Notes: generated by a model not told the origin, from the sequence alone. Positions 1 through 8,496 are shown, numbered from the stretch's first letter. The stretch is DNA of 22,271 bases from a bacterium (GCA_021814835.1 JAKAHO010000007.1:1-22271), one strand, 5' to 3'. Program-made: numbers and translations.

Positions 1-41
1 CCAACAGAGCATTTGCGTCACTTATACGATCGTCTTCGTAG
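1..41 (+). CDS. rpsG: 3' tail of ribosomal protein S7 (partial, cut by window start)
   Basis: The reading frame that starts at base 3 gives Asn-Arg-Ala-Phe-Ala and a few more residues before a TAG at 39-41. Bacterial S7 proteins end near an Asn-Lys/Arg-Ala-Phe-Ala motif, and rpsG normally sits directly upstream of fusA in the str operon. Only about 12 residues are visible, so the identification rests on a five-residue match plus position. A strong terminator follows 10 bases later, which fits this being the end of a transcription unit. The first frame is also open here, but it runs into fusA with unrecognisable sequence. Confidence 0.45.
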   Translation, partial: NRAFASLIRSSS

Positions 42-50
42 AGTCACAAG

Positions 51-85
51 AAAATCGGTTCTCGAAAGACGAGAGCCGATTTTTT
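51..85 (+). terminator. Rho-independent terminator upstream of fusA
   Basis: A 14-bp stem (51-64 with 70-83, one G-T wobble) closes a five-base loop AAAGA and ends in a run of six T (80-85). This is a textbook intrinsic terminator. It separates the presumed rpsG end from fusA, so fusA is either read through or has its own promoter. The A+T-rich stretch at 91-98 contains TATATT and TATTAT, possible -10 elements, but no matching -35 was found. Confidence 0.85.
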
Positions 86-110
86 CAAAATATATTATTA
101 TTAACACACT

Positions 111-2225
111 ATGGCCAGAGAATATCCTATTGAAAAAGTTCGCGACATCGGCATTATTGCGCACATCGACGCGGGAAAGACCACTGTGTCTGAGCGCGTG
201 CTTTTCTATACCGGCGTTTCACACAAAATAGGCGAGGTGCACGAGGGTGAGACCGTTATGGACTGGATGGACCAGGAGCGCGAGCGCGGTATTACGATTA
301 CGGCCGCCGCGACGACCTGTTTCTGGACGCCGACCTACATTCCCGCAGAAGACAAGAAAGCATACGAGCACCGCATCAACCTTATTGATACTCCGGGGCA
401 CATCGACTTTACGATTGAGGTGAAGCGTTCTCTCCGCGTATTGGACGGCGCAGTTGTGGTATTTGACGGCGTGTCGGGCGTGGAGCCTCAGTCGGAAACG
501 AACTGGCGCTATGCGGACGACTTCCACGTTCCCCGCATTTGTTTCATTAACAAACTCGACCGTATGGGCGCGAGCTTTGAAAATTCTTTTAATTCGATTA
601 TCGAACGCCTTACCGACAAAGCGATTCCGATACAGTGGCCTATCGGCACCGAGGAAAACTTCAGCGGTGTTATCGACCTCTTGCAGAACAAGGCCTACAA
701 GTTCGAGGGAGATAAGGGAGAAAAAATTGTTGAGATTCCGATTCCTGCCGACATGAAGGAGCTCGTCGACAAGAGGCACTATGCGCTCGTGGAACGCATT
801 TCCGAAACCGATGACCAGCTCATCGCGAAGTTCCTCGACGGCAAGATGCCGACGCTTCCCGAACTTAAGAAAGCGCTTCGTGCGGCGACCTTGAAAGTTA
901 CTATTGTTCCTGTGTTGTGTGGTTCCGCATTGAAGAACAAGGGCGTACAGCTTATGTTGGATGCGGTTATTGATTATCTTCCGTCTCCTATCGACATTCC
1001 TCCGACCAAAGGAATCAATCCGGACACGCACCTTGAAGAGGAGCGCCATCCGAAAGATGACGAACCTTTGGCAGCGCTTGCCTTTAAGATTGCAACCGAT
1101 CCTTTCGTGGGCTCGCTTACTTTCTTCCGCGTGTACTCGGGTACGATGAAGCGCGGCAGTTATGTATTGAATGCGACCAAGAATAAGCAGGAACGCATCG
1201 GACGCATCGTGCGTATGCACGCGAACCACCGCGAAGAGGTGGACGAGATTTATGCAGGAGACCTCGGCGCTATCGTCGGTTTGAAGGACACGACAACTGC
1301 CGACAGCTTGGTGGATATTGATCATCCTGTGGTATTGGAGAGCATCATATTCCCTGAACCCGTTATCTCAATGCGTATTGAGCCCAAGACGAAAGCGGAC
1401 CAGGAAAAAATGGGTATCGCATTGCACAAACTCTCAGAAGAAGACCCGACGTTCCGTGTGAAGGGAGACCCTGAGACCGGCGACACCGTCATCTCGGGTA
1501 TGGGCGAACTTCACCTCGATGTGCTTGTGGAGCGCATGCGCCGCGAGTTCAAAGTAGAAGCGAATGTGGGACGCCCGCAGGTTGCGTACAAGGAAACCAT
1601 CAAGGGCAAGGGTGATGCGGAAGGAAAATACATCCGTCAGTCCGGTGGTAAGGGTCAGTACGGTCACGTGAAACTCAAAGTGGAAGCGTTGGAGCGTGGA
1701 ACCGGATTTGAATTCATTGATGACATTAAGGGAGGTTCAATTCCCAAGGAGTTCATCAACCCGATTGAGAAAGGTGTTGAGGAAGCAGCAGCACGCGGCG
1801 TCATGGCGGGATACCCTGTCGTTGACCTCAGAGTAACGCTGTACGATGGTTCATTCCACGAAGTTGACTCCTCAGAGTTTGCGTTCAAGATTGCCGGTTC
1901 AATGGCATTCCAGGAAGCGACCAAACAGGCGAAGCTTGTCATTCTTGAGCCGGTTATGAAGATTCAGGTAATTGCGCCCGCAAACTTCTTGGGCGATATC
2001 ACGGGAGACTTGAGCTCGCGCCGCGCAAAAATTTCGGCGATGGGCGAGAGGGGAAACCTCCGCGTCATCGACGCAACGTGTCCTCTCGCAGAAATGTTCG
2101 GCTATGTCACGAACCTTCGTTCGATGACTCAGGGTCGCGGAAGCTTCAACATGGAGTTTTCGAACTACGAAGAAGTGCCGAATAACGTCGCGCAGACGAT
2201 TATCGAAGGAAAAGCGAAGAAATAA
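111..2225 (+). CDS. fusA: Translation elongation factor G
   Basis: The 704-residue protein is full length for EF-G, the GTPase that drives ribosomal translocation and, with RRF, ribosome recycling in the cytoplasm. The G domain shows the P-loop AHIDAGKT (residues 17-24), the switch I segment ERGITI (58-63), DTPGH (93-97) and NKLD (147-150). The C-terminal half continues with domain II (the region around DPFVGSLTFFRVYSG) and with domains IV-V, including GGKGQYGHV and SMTQGRG. The ATG is chosen because MAREYPIEKVRDIGIIAHID matches the family start and a terminator lies just upstream. No Shine-Dalgarno sequence precedes it (upstream bases are TTAACACACT). A terminator directly follows the TAA. 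The identification is secure. Confidence 0.99.
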   Translation: MAREYPIEKVRDIGIIAHIDAGKTTVSERVLFYTGVSHKIGEVHEGETVMDWMDQERERGITITAAATTCFWTPTYIPAEDKKAYEHRINLIDTPGHIDFTIEVKRSLRVLDGAVVVFDGVSGVEPQSETNWRYADDFHVPRICFINKLDRMGASFENSFNSIIERLTDKAIPIQWPIGTEENFSGVIDLLQNKAYKFEGDKGEKIVEIPIPADMKELVDKRHYALVERISETDDQLIAKFLDGKMPTLPELKKALRAATLKVTIVPVLCGSALKNKGVQLMLDAVIDYLPSPIDIPPTKGINPDTHLEEERHPKDDEPLAALAFKIATDPFVGSLTFFRVYSGTMKRGSYVLNATKNKQERIGRIVRMHANHREEVDEIYAGDLGAIVGLKDTTTADSLVDIDHPVVLESIIFPEPVISMRIEPKTKADQEKMGIALHKLSEEDPTFRVKGDPETGDTVISGMGELHLDVLVERMRREFKVEANVGRPQVAYKETIKGKGDAEGKYIRQSGGKGQYGHVKLKVEALERGTGFEFIDDIKGGSIPKEFINPIEKGVEEAAARGVMAGYPVVDLRVTLYDGSFHEVDSSEFAFKIAGSMAFQEATKQAKLVILEPVMKIQVIAPANFLGDITGDLSSRRAKISAMGERGNLRVIDATCPLAEMFGYVTNLRSMTQGRGSFNMEFSNYEEVPNNVAQTIIEGKAKK

Positions 2226-2232
2226 GATGTGG

Positions 2233-2264
2233 AATACCGTTCATCGAAAGATGAGCGGTATTTT
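2233..2264 (+). terminator. Rho-independent terminator after fusA
   Basis: A 13-bp stem (2233-2245 with 2250-2262, one G-T wobble) closes a GAAA tetraloop and runs into TTTT. It begins 7 bases after the fusA stop codon. The stem resembles the terminator before fusA in having an A-rich loop, one wobble pair and an A/T-rich base. It isolates fusA as a single-gene unit and argues that the long frame starting with GTG at 2229 is not translated from that codon. Confidence 0.85.
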
Positions 2265-2314
2265 ATATGTGCAAATTTTAAAAGGTGGAACTTAAATCTT
2301 CAAAATTTCGAATT

Positions 2315-2323
2315 TGGTATAAT
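2315..2323 (+). promoter_or_regulatory. Extended -10 promoter, probably leaderless transcript
   Basis: TGGTATAAT combines a perfect -10 hexamer (2318-2323) with the upstream TGn extension. No good -35 is seen at 16-18 bp, as is common for extended -10 promoters. The expected transcription start, 6-8 bases downstream, falls at or next to the ATG at 2331, so the mRNA would have almost no leader. Confidence 0.55.
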
Positions 2324-2330
2324 AAAATTA

Positions 2331-5300
2331 ATGAAAAATATCTCTCGTTTGGCGGGGAGGTCAGTTTTCTTGGTGGCGACAATGTTTATTGTCGCCTTTG
2401 CTTTTATGGGCGCGCAATCTGCGCATGCCCAGGTTGCCTCCGCACCCAAAGGCGAGGTTCGCGCCACTAGTACTGATTTTGCTATTATCGATTCCGATTA
2501 TTTAAACATCTCTCTCCATACGACGAATCTCGTGAGTCTGACGATGACCTCAATTCCCAAAGTCATCAATATCATCACGGAAGCAACAAGTTCTGCAGTT
2601 GATACTATCTTTACCGTTTCGGGTCTTCTTCCGAATACGACATACTATCGTTATCTTGATGGACTTGCCAATCTCCAGACGTTTATTTCCGATGCGAGTG
2701 GTAGTTACAATTTCATTCTTAATATTGCTGAGCCTCATCTGGTGACAATTCAGACCGTTCACAGTACGAAGATTATCAGCGCCCCCACTGGCGGTGATTG
2801 CTCGGTTATTGGCGTGTGGGACGCGGGCGCGCTGACGTGCACACTCAATACGGATGTTAATGAATCGATACAAATTGCCAGCAGCGGCATCACTCTTGAT
2901 GGTGGTGGACATGCTGTCGCATATGGTGCTTATGCAAACATGGGTTTCGGAGTCATGTTGTGGAATGTCAGTGGTATAACAATCAAAAATATTGACATTA
3001 GTGGATTCGGTTACGGTGTGTATAATGTTCGCTCCTCATTCGGATTTACATCCGGCTATATTCACAATAACGGTTATGGAATATGGATTGATACAGCCTG
3101 GAGTGGCTTTGGAGTTTCAAGCAGTACTATTTCTTCGAATATATACAATGGTATCTTTGCCTTTGGTTTTGCAGGCATGAATATCACAGATAATCTTTTT
3201 GAAAACAATCAACTTAATATTTCCAACCAAATATTTTGGAGCGACTCGACGATACGCCGCAATACATTGCACTGCGAAGCTTTAGCGCGTTGTGTATTTA
3301 TCGAAAATATAGGGGGATTTGGGTGGGGTACGGGAAGCGCAACGCAAAACAACTTCTACGTCGGGTCGAATCCTCCAATTTCATGGCGAACTAGCAATGT
3401 ACAGTTTGATCAAAATTATTGGTCCTCGAACACTGTGTGTGTGAATAGAGGAGACGGTGTCTGTAGTGCGCCATACTCATTTCCTGTAGATAATCCATGG
3501 TGGAATGGCGCCGGTACTGTGACTGACAATAATCCTCTAGTTATGCCTGGTAATTGGGGGGTTGGGTATCAGATAGTAAAGGCAAATCCAATTTATGGCA
3601 TTCCGCCCGAATTTAGGTTTAATAATGACTTACAACAAGGTTCAAATATCACTGATGTAAGATATCTCCAAATTGTGCTTAATAGCACTTCGACTCACGT
3701 TGCTGAAGTGGGCGCCCAACAAACATGCTGGTCCCCAATGTATATTCCTGGCGCTTCGGGGTGTGAGACGTCAATATATGGTCTAGCAACAGCCCAAGCG
3801 GTAACGAATTTTCAGCAAAAAAACAATATTATTCCTTCGGGGGTAGTTGATTTGGTCACAAGAACGAAGTTAAACGAGTTATTGGTGGCAGGGATACAAA
3901 GTCGTGGAGCACTTCTAAATCTTGGCGGTAGACAAAACGCAATAAATACTAGCGTGAATAATTTGTGGGGCTCACTAAATCTTGTTACTAATATGCCTGG
4001 ATTCCCGCAAGAGTTGGCTTTAGCTATCGCCGCACAAGAAACGGGTTCGGCATATCAATATAATAACGAATGGATGCGGGTAAACTCAAATGTCGGGGAT
4101 TTTGGCCGAGGAATAATGCAAATCACTTCGCCCGGCTACATTGGTCTTGGCGAAACAGATACTTCAGTCACGTCCTTACTTAATGATTGCAAATCGGGCT
4201 TGAATTTCGGTTATCAATGTAGTCAGTATTATTCAAATACTAATGATGGTATTAACAGAAACATTCGTGATGGTTTAAAAGCTCTTCAAGATAAATATAA
4301 TGCATCAAATAATGCTGAAGCAAACAGCGTAATCCTTTCCCAGTCAGAAATGCGAAGCATCTCAACTGTATATCGGTATAACCACGGGTCTCCCTTCGAT
4401 ATACAGGCCGCATATTTAGCGCTTAAATATGCCGACAATCAAAGTGTTTGGGGCTGGTTAGTCGCCCATGGTTGGTCACAAAATGGAGCAGAAACAACAT
4501 TTCCCGATACAACATTAAACAATGTAAGAAATATTTGTTCAGGAAAAACAACATCAGACTTTGCGTTGTGTTTGAAGCTTCTCGAATCAAGCGGACACAT
4601 TACCGGCGCCTTCTATCTCAGTAATGTTGCAGATAAATTAGATCCTACCCAATCAGTTCTCGCGGAACACATGAAAAGGGCGAACGATTCAGAAGTAGTG
4701 GCATGGTTGGGTAGTCCTGCAGAGCTTAGAGTGATAGATAATATCGGTCGCGTTACGGGTTTGGCGAATGGGATAACGCAAGAAAATATTCCAAATTCTA
4801 TTTACGACGCAACGAGCAATTTCGCTACATTATTTTCGCCATCTCAAGATATTAAATATCAGGTCATTGGCACAGCAACTGGCACGTATAGTTTTGTTGC
4901 GAATAACCTACAAAGTAGCACAACGCTTGAAATGCAAAGCATACCTATCGTGCCAGGTGAAATTTATACATACCAAATTAATTGGGATAAAATTTCTCAG
5001 GGACAGAAGGGGGTGACAATGCAGATTGATCAGAGCGGCAATGGAGTTGCCTCATATACAGTCGAAATTGGCTCAAATTTCAGTGATACTATCGCACCAA
5101 CAACGACCTCAACTGTCACGGGTACGCTCGGTATGAATGGTTGGCATACCTCAGATGTTTCAGTGCTTCTTGACACAGTAGACAACGCAGATGGCGTCGG
5201 CGTGGAGAGAACCATGTATTCGCTCGATGGCGGTGCTTGGCATATATATTCTACTTCAACGCCAATTAGTATTTCGTCCGAAGGTCAGCACTTATTGCAA

Positions 5301-5984
5301 TATTATTCCAAAGATTACTTTAGCAACCAAGAACCAACAAAAGAATTAACGGTTAATATTGATAAATCAGCGCCCGTTATCTCTCCTAGTTCGACAACTT
5401 CGACATATGTTCTGAATGCTCCGTCGATAGGTTTTAACTATTCAGCCACTGACATCGTATCGGGATTAGCAAGCACTACCGCCACACTTGATGGGTTACA
5501 GATTGCAACAAGCACCACATTAAATTTCAATGTTCCTGGGGCTCATATAATTACTATTAATGCGATTGACATAGCGGGGAACTCCACAAGTACGACTATC
5601 AATTACAGCGTTGTCTATACCTTCGGAGGCTTCCAGCATCCAATTAAGCCTGACGGTACCGGAAGATATGAGTTTGGAAGAACTTTACCAATTAAATTCA
5701 ATCTTTCTGATGTGAACGGAAACGAGGTCTCAACCGCGAACGCGAGATTGTCAGTCGTAAATGTGCAAACCGGCGTTATTGGCGTTAATGATGTGAGTAT
5801 TGCGACCTCGACCATAGACAACGATATCAATTCTGATGATAGAGTCGAACATGACGCCATAAACCACTTGTATGTCTATAAATTACGCACAAAGTGGTTG
5901 TCCGTGGGTACTTGGAGAATTACCGTAAGTTTGGACGATAGAAATAGCTACAACGTGTTGATCTCGTTAAGGAGAGATGATTAA
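2331..5984 (+). CDS. Large secreted multidomain protein: beta-helix, peptidoglycan-binding-like, lysozyme-like, Ig-like and PxKF-like domains
   Basis: The 1217-residue protein begins with a Sec signal peptide (basic start, hydrophobic residues 11-28, likely cleavage after AHA at 31-33). Residues about 35-150 look like a fibronectin-like beta domain (LLPNTTYYRY). Residues about 185-340 are a right-handed beta-helix of the NosD type, with GITLDGGGH and repeated Asn/Gly-rich turns. Residues about 440-520 resemble a peptidoglycan-binding domain (LQIVLN, TAQAVTNFQQKNNI). Residues about 545-715 resemble a lysozyme/transglycosylase fold, with a candidate catalytic Glu570 in AAQETGS and GRGIMQIT at 592-599. 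A beta-sandwich region, two Ig-like domains (about 920-1090) and a C-terminal PxKF-like module (GGFQHPIKP to the end) follow. The ATG at 2331 is preferred because the signal peptide starts there and the upstream codons lie in a terminator and promoter. A role in wall remodelling or cell-surface contact is inferred. The domain calls come from reading the sequence, not from a profile search. Confidence 0.8.
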   Translation: MKNISRLAGRSVFLVATMFIVAFAFMGAQSAHAQVASAPKGEVRATSTDFAIIDSDYLNISLHTTNLVSLTMTSIPKVINIITEATSSAVDTIFTVSGLLPNTTYYRYLDGLANLQTFISDASGSYNFILNIAEPHLVTIQTVHSTKIISAPTGGDCSVIGVWDAGALTCTLNTDVNESIQIASSGITLDGGGHAVAYGAYANMGFGVMLWNVSGITIKNIDISGFGYGVYNVRSSFGFTSGYIHNNGYGIWIDTAWSGFGVSSSTISSNIYNGIFAFGFAGMNITDNLFENNQLNISNQIFWSDSTIRRNTLHCEALARCVFIENIGGFGWGTGSATQNNFYVGSNPPISWRTSNVQFDQNYWSSNTVCVNRGDGVCSAPYSFPVDNPWWNGAGTVTDNNPLVMPGNWGVGYQIVKANPIYGIPPEFRFNNDLQQGSNITDVRYLQIVLNSTSTHVAEVGAQQTCWSPMYIPGASGCETSIYGLATAQAVTNFQQKNNIIPSGVVDLVTRTKLNELLVAGIQSRGALLNLGGRQNAINTSVNNLWGSLNLVTNMPGFPQELALAIAAQETGSAYQYNNEWMRVNSNVGDFGRGIMQITSPGYIGLGETDTSVTSLLNDCKSGLNFGYQCSQYYSNTNDGINRNIRDGLKALQDKYNASNNAEANSVILSQSEMRSISTVYRYNHGSPFDIQAAYLALKYADNQSVWGWLVAHGWSQNGAETTFPDTTLNNVRNICSGKTTSDFALCLKLLESSGHITGAFYLSNVADKLDPTQSVLAEHMKRANDSEVVAWLGSPAELRVIDNIGRVTGLANGITQENIPNSIYDATSNFATLFSPSQDIKYQVIGTATGTYSFVANNLQSSTTLEMQSIPIVPGEIYTYQINWDKISQGQKGVTMQIDQSGNGVASYTVEIGSNFSDTIAPTTTSTVTGTLGMNGWHTSDVSVLLDTVDNADGVGVERTMYSLDGGAWHIYSTSTPISISSEGQHLLQYYSKDYFSNQEPTKELTVNIDKSAPVISPSSTTSTYVLNAPSIGFNYSATDIVSGLASTTATLDGLQIATSTTLNFNVPGAHIITINAIDIAGNSTSTTINYSVVYTFGGFQHPIKPDGTGRYEFGRTLPIKFNLSDVNGNEVSTANARLSVVNVQTGVIGVNDVSIATSTIDNDINSDDRVEHDAINHLYVYKLRTKWLSVGTWRITVSLDDRNSYNVLISLRRDD

Positions 5985-6068
5985 AAAGACATTAATCTTG
6001 TGGTTGTTATTGCGTTTGTTATAACAGATGAGTGATAGACGTATCGCTTAAGTAAATTGATACACACA

Positions 6069-7085
6069 ATGAAATTTAAACAAAACATTATGAAGAAGGT
6101 TCTGATAATTGTCAGCATTTTAGTTGTGTTTGTCGGAATTGGTGTCGGAGTATGGTATTGGCAAAAAAATCGAATCATTAACACAGCTCAAAAAGTCGGC
6201 GGAGAGAATCAAATAGCTCAATCCGCCTCCAAAAACGATATTCCAGAAATTCCTACTTCAACAAAAAATATTTGGGTCAAATCAACTCCGCCCGTGAAGG
6301 ATGACCTTAAAAATATTTATGTGGTAAGAAACGGTAGCGTTTATTATATTCAAGCTAGAGCTGGGAGTTCTGCCGAGGGTGGTGAGCAGATATTAATCGA
6401 TGGCGCCGACTCGAAAACATTCGAATATCTCGGAAATGGTTATGCGAAAGATGTAAACCAAGTTTACTACTTTTCCAATGAACGGACGGGAGCGTTAATC
6501 GTTGGTGCCGATCCAAAAACGTTCGAGTTTGTTCCTGACCACATTTATTCGTATAGCAGAGATAATTATCACGTGTATGGAGCGGGCGTTGCATTGAAAA
6601 ATGCCAATCCAAAAACATTCCAATATTTAGGATATGAATACGGTAAAGATACCAATCTAGTCTATTTTTCAAGAACAATAATTGAAGACGCCGACCCTAA
6701 TACATTCGTGGTTCTTAATAACACATTTTATTCAAAAGATGCAGGTCATGCTTATCTTTATGGCACGGTTATAGACGCCGATCCAAAAACATTCGAATGT
6801 TTCGGCGGTTTTTACTGCAAAGACGCGCAGAATGTATTTGCAAGTTATGCAAGTAGACCGAATTCGCATGAAGCGATCGCGGGTGCCGACCTAATCACGT
6901 TCGAATATCTCGGAAATGGTTATGCGAAAGATGCTAATCATGCGTATTACGAAGCAAAAATAATAGCGGAGGCAGATTCAGCCACCTTCCAGCATTTAAC
7001 AAATCTTTATGCGAAAGATGCCAAGAACGCATATTTTGCAGGTAAAATTATCTCCGGAGCCGATCCAAAGACATTTGGCTACTAG
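6069..7085 (+). CDS. Membrane-anchored DKNYY-repeat protein
   Basis: The 338-residue protein has one N-terminal transmembrane helix (about residues 11-31, VLIIVSILVVFVGIGVGVWY), a linker, and then tandem repeats to the C-terminus. Each repeat follows the plan Y-x-K-D-x-x-x-V/A-Y/F, then I-x-x-A-D-P-K-T-F and an aromatic/Leu-Gly turn. This matches the DKNYY family, whose function is not established. About seven repeats are present, presumably outside the cell. The start may instead be ATG 6090, which places MKKVLIIV directly at the helix; neither start has a ribosome binding site. It lies 84 nt after the secreted protein, with a weak promoter candidate (TTGTGG 5998, 16 bp, TATAAC 6020). It is A+T-rich like its neighbour. 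A cell-envelope role is inferred from the anchor and the neighbour. Confidence 0.8.
   Translation: MKFKQNIMKKVLIIVSILVVFVGIGVGVWYWQKNRIINTAQKVGGENQIAQSASKNDIPEIPTSTKNIWVKSTPPVKDDLKNIYVVRNGSVYYIQARAGSSAEGGEQILIDGADSKTFEYLGNGYAKDVNQVYYFSNERTGALIVGADPKTFEFVPDHIYSYSRDNYHVYGAGVALKNANPKTFQYLGYEYGKDTNLVYFSRTIIEDADPNTFVVLNNTFYSKDAGHAYLYGTVIDADPKTFECFGGFYCKDAQNVFASYASRPNSHEAIAGADLITFEYLGNGYAKDANHAYYEAKIIAEADSATFQHLTNLYAKDAKNAYFAGKIISGADPKTFGY
6420..6453 (+). repeat. 34-nt exact direct repeat, copy 1 (within DKNYY gene)
   Basis: These 34 bases are identical to 6900-6933, in the same reading frame and 480 nt away. They encode the EYLGNGYAKD segment of a DKNYY repeat. Other repeats in the same gene are diverged at the DNA level, so this pair is recent or has been homogenised. 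Confidence 0.95.
6900..6933 (+). repeat. 34-nt exact direct repeat, copy 2 (within DKNYY gene)
   Basis: Second copy of the 34-base segment at 6420-6453. Both encode EYLGNGYAKD. Bases on either side differ (A/G before, T/C after). Recombination between the copies would remove exactly 160 codons in frame. Confidence 0.95.
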
Positions 7086-7116
7086 GAGAGAGCGTCGCTG
7101 GCGTGGATAACGTTAT

Positions 7117-7152
7117 ACACCACCCGCCATGAATGGCGGGTGGTGTTAATTT
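7117..7152 (+). terminator. Strong hairpin after the DKNYY gene, probable terminator
   Basis: A perfect 13-bp G+C-rich stem (7117-7129 with 7134-7146) closes a TGAA tetraloop. Only TAATTT follows rather than a clean T-run, so termination may be weaker than at the fusA terminators. It lies 31 nt after the DKNYY stop and marks the right boundary of the A+T-rich insertion. A 10-bp palindrome, ATAACGTTAT (7107-7116), abuts it on the left. Confidence 0.6.
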
Positions 7153-7185
7153 CGGGCTGTGTATAATAAAGAGGCAAGGTAGCGC

Positions 7186-7214
7186 TTGACTTTTTTGCGC
7201 ACATACGCAAGAAT
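7186..7214 (+). promoter_or_regulatory. Promoter for tuf
   Basis: TTGACT (7186-7191), a 17-bp spacer and AAGAAT (7209-7214) form a sigma-70-like promoter with 5/6 and 4/6 consensus matches. Transcription would start near 7221, giving a leader of about 55 nt that is very A-rich. A perfect TATAAT at 7162-7167 is a second candidate, but no -35 is seen for it. The TTG inside this -35 could be mistaken for a start codon in frame with tuf. Confidence 0.5.
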
Positions 7215-7275
7215 TATCCTTGCTTTAAGAAAACCTAAACAGGTCGAAAAAAACAACCAAAAAGCAAAAAAAACT

Positions 7276-8475
7276 ATGGCAGAAAAAGAGAAATTCGTCC
7301 GTAACAAGCCTCACGTTAACGTGGGTACCATCGGACACGTTGACCACGGAAAGACCACTCTTACCGCGGCAATGACGCACGTCCTTTTCATGAAGGGATT
7401 GGCGAAGAAGGAGGAAGGAGTCGATAACATCGACAACGCACCGGAAGAAAAGGCACGCGGTATTACTATCGCGCTCCACCACTCCGAGTACGAGTCTGAG
7501 AAGCGTCACTACGCGCACATTGATGCGCCGGGACACGCGGACTACATCAAGAACATGATTACGGGTGCTGCGCAGATGGACGGCGCTATCCTTGTGGTTG
7601 CGGCAACTGATGGTCCTATGCCTCAGACGAGAGAGCACATTCTTTTGGCGTACCAGGTAGGCGTGCCGAAGGTCGTGGTCTTCTTGAACAAGTGCGATAT
7701 GGTTGACGATCCGGAGCTCATTGACCTCGTTGAGTCTGAGGTGCGCGAGCTTTTGAAGAAGTACAACTACGATGGCGACAACACTCCGGTAATCCGCGGT
7801 TCAGCGCTCAAGGCACTTGAGGCGAAGACTGTTGATGACCCTGCAATTAAACCGATTATGGACCTCGTCAAAGCTCTTGATGAGTACATTCCTGAACCGG
7901 TTCGCCAGACCGACAAGCCGTTCCTTATGCCTATCGAGGATATCTTCTCGATTGAAGGCCGTGGTACCGTCTGCACAGGCCGTGCAGAGCGCGGTATCTT
8001 GAAGGTGAACGACGAAATCGAAATCGTTGGCTTGAAGCCGACGCAGAAGACTGTGGTTACGGGTATCGAAATGTTCCAGAAGCTCCTCGATGAGGCGCAC
8101 GCCGGAGACAACGTCGGTATTCTTCTCCGCGGTTTGAAGAAGGAAGATGTGGAGCGCGGTCAGGTTATTGCTAAACCAGGTTCCGTAACTCCCCACACTG
8201 AATTCGAAGCTGAGATTTATGTTCTCTCGAAAGAGGAAGGTGGCCGCCACACTCCGTTCTTCAAGGGATACAAGCCTCAGTTCTACATCCGCACGACTGA
8301 CGTCACCGGTGAGGTTATCCTCCCCGCAGGCACCGAAATGGTTATGCCTGGCGACACGGTCAGCATCACAGTAAAACTCATTGCGCCGGTTGCGCTTGAG
8401 GAAAAGCAGCGCTTTGCAATCCGCGAAGGCGGAAAGACTGTCGGCGCTGGAGCAGTTACAAAGATAATTAAGTAA
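7276..8475 (+). CDS. tuf: Translation elongation factor Tu
   Basis: The 399-residue EF-Tu carries aminoacyl-tRNA to the ribosome as a GTP complex. The G domain has GHVDHGKT (residues 20-27), ARGITI (60-65), DAPGH (83-87, with Ala where most bacteria have Cys), and NKCD (138-141). The catalytic His of PGHADY is present. Domains II and III follow (SIEGRGTVCTGR; GGRHTPFFKGYKPQFYIRTTDVTG) and the end, VGAGAVTKIIK, is typical. ATG 7276 is chosen because MAEKEKFVRNKPHVNVGTIG fits the family; in-frame codons upstream lie in the promoter and leader. It has no Shine-Dalgarno sequence, only an A-rich stretch. It is separated from fusA by two surface-protein genes and sits 21 nt before rpsJ, with which it is probably co-transcribed. 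Confidence 0.99.
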   Translation: MAEKEKFVRNKPHVNVGTIGHVDHGKTTLTAAMTHVLFMKGLAKKEEGVDNIDNAPEEKARGITIALHHSEYESEKRHYAHIDAPGHADYIKNMITGAAQMDGAILVVAATDGPMPQTREHILLAYQVGVPKVVVFLNKCDMVDDPELIDLVESEVRELLKKYNYDGDNTPVIRGSALKALEAKTVDDPAIKPIMDLVKALDEYIPEPVRQTDKPFLMPIEDIFSIEGRGTVCTGRAERGILKVNDEIEIVGLKPTQKTVVTGIEMFQKLLDEAHAGDNVGILLRGLKKEDVERGQVIAKPGSVTPHTEFEAEIYVLSKEEGGRHTPFFKGYKPQFYIRTTDVTGEVILPAGTEMVMPGDTVSITVKLIAPVALEEKQRFAIREGGKTVGAGAVTKIIK

Positions 8476-8496
8476 GGTTTCAGACACAACGCACCT

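Noticed and set aside
13..231. 72-codon frame overlapping the rpsG tail and fusA start
   Set aside because: It reads through the terminator stem and the fusA start in the wrong frame and looks like no known protein.
219..1325. 368-codon open frame on the minus strand inside fusA
   Set aside because: It lies wholly opposite a certain EF-G gene, has no recognisable protein features, and is explained by the codon bias of fusA.
2229..2330. GTG-initiated extension of the secreted protein
   Set aside because: The added 34 codons come from the fusA terminator and the promoter, and they would bury the signal peptide.
7186..7275. TTG-initiated extension of EF-Tu
   Set aside because: The TTG is part of the -35 hexamer and the added residues are unlike EF-Tu.
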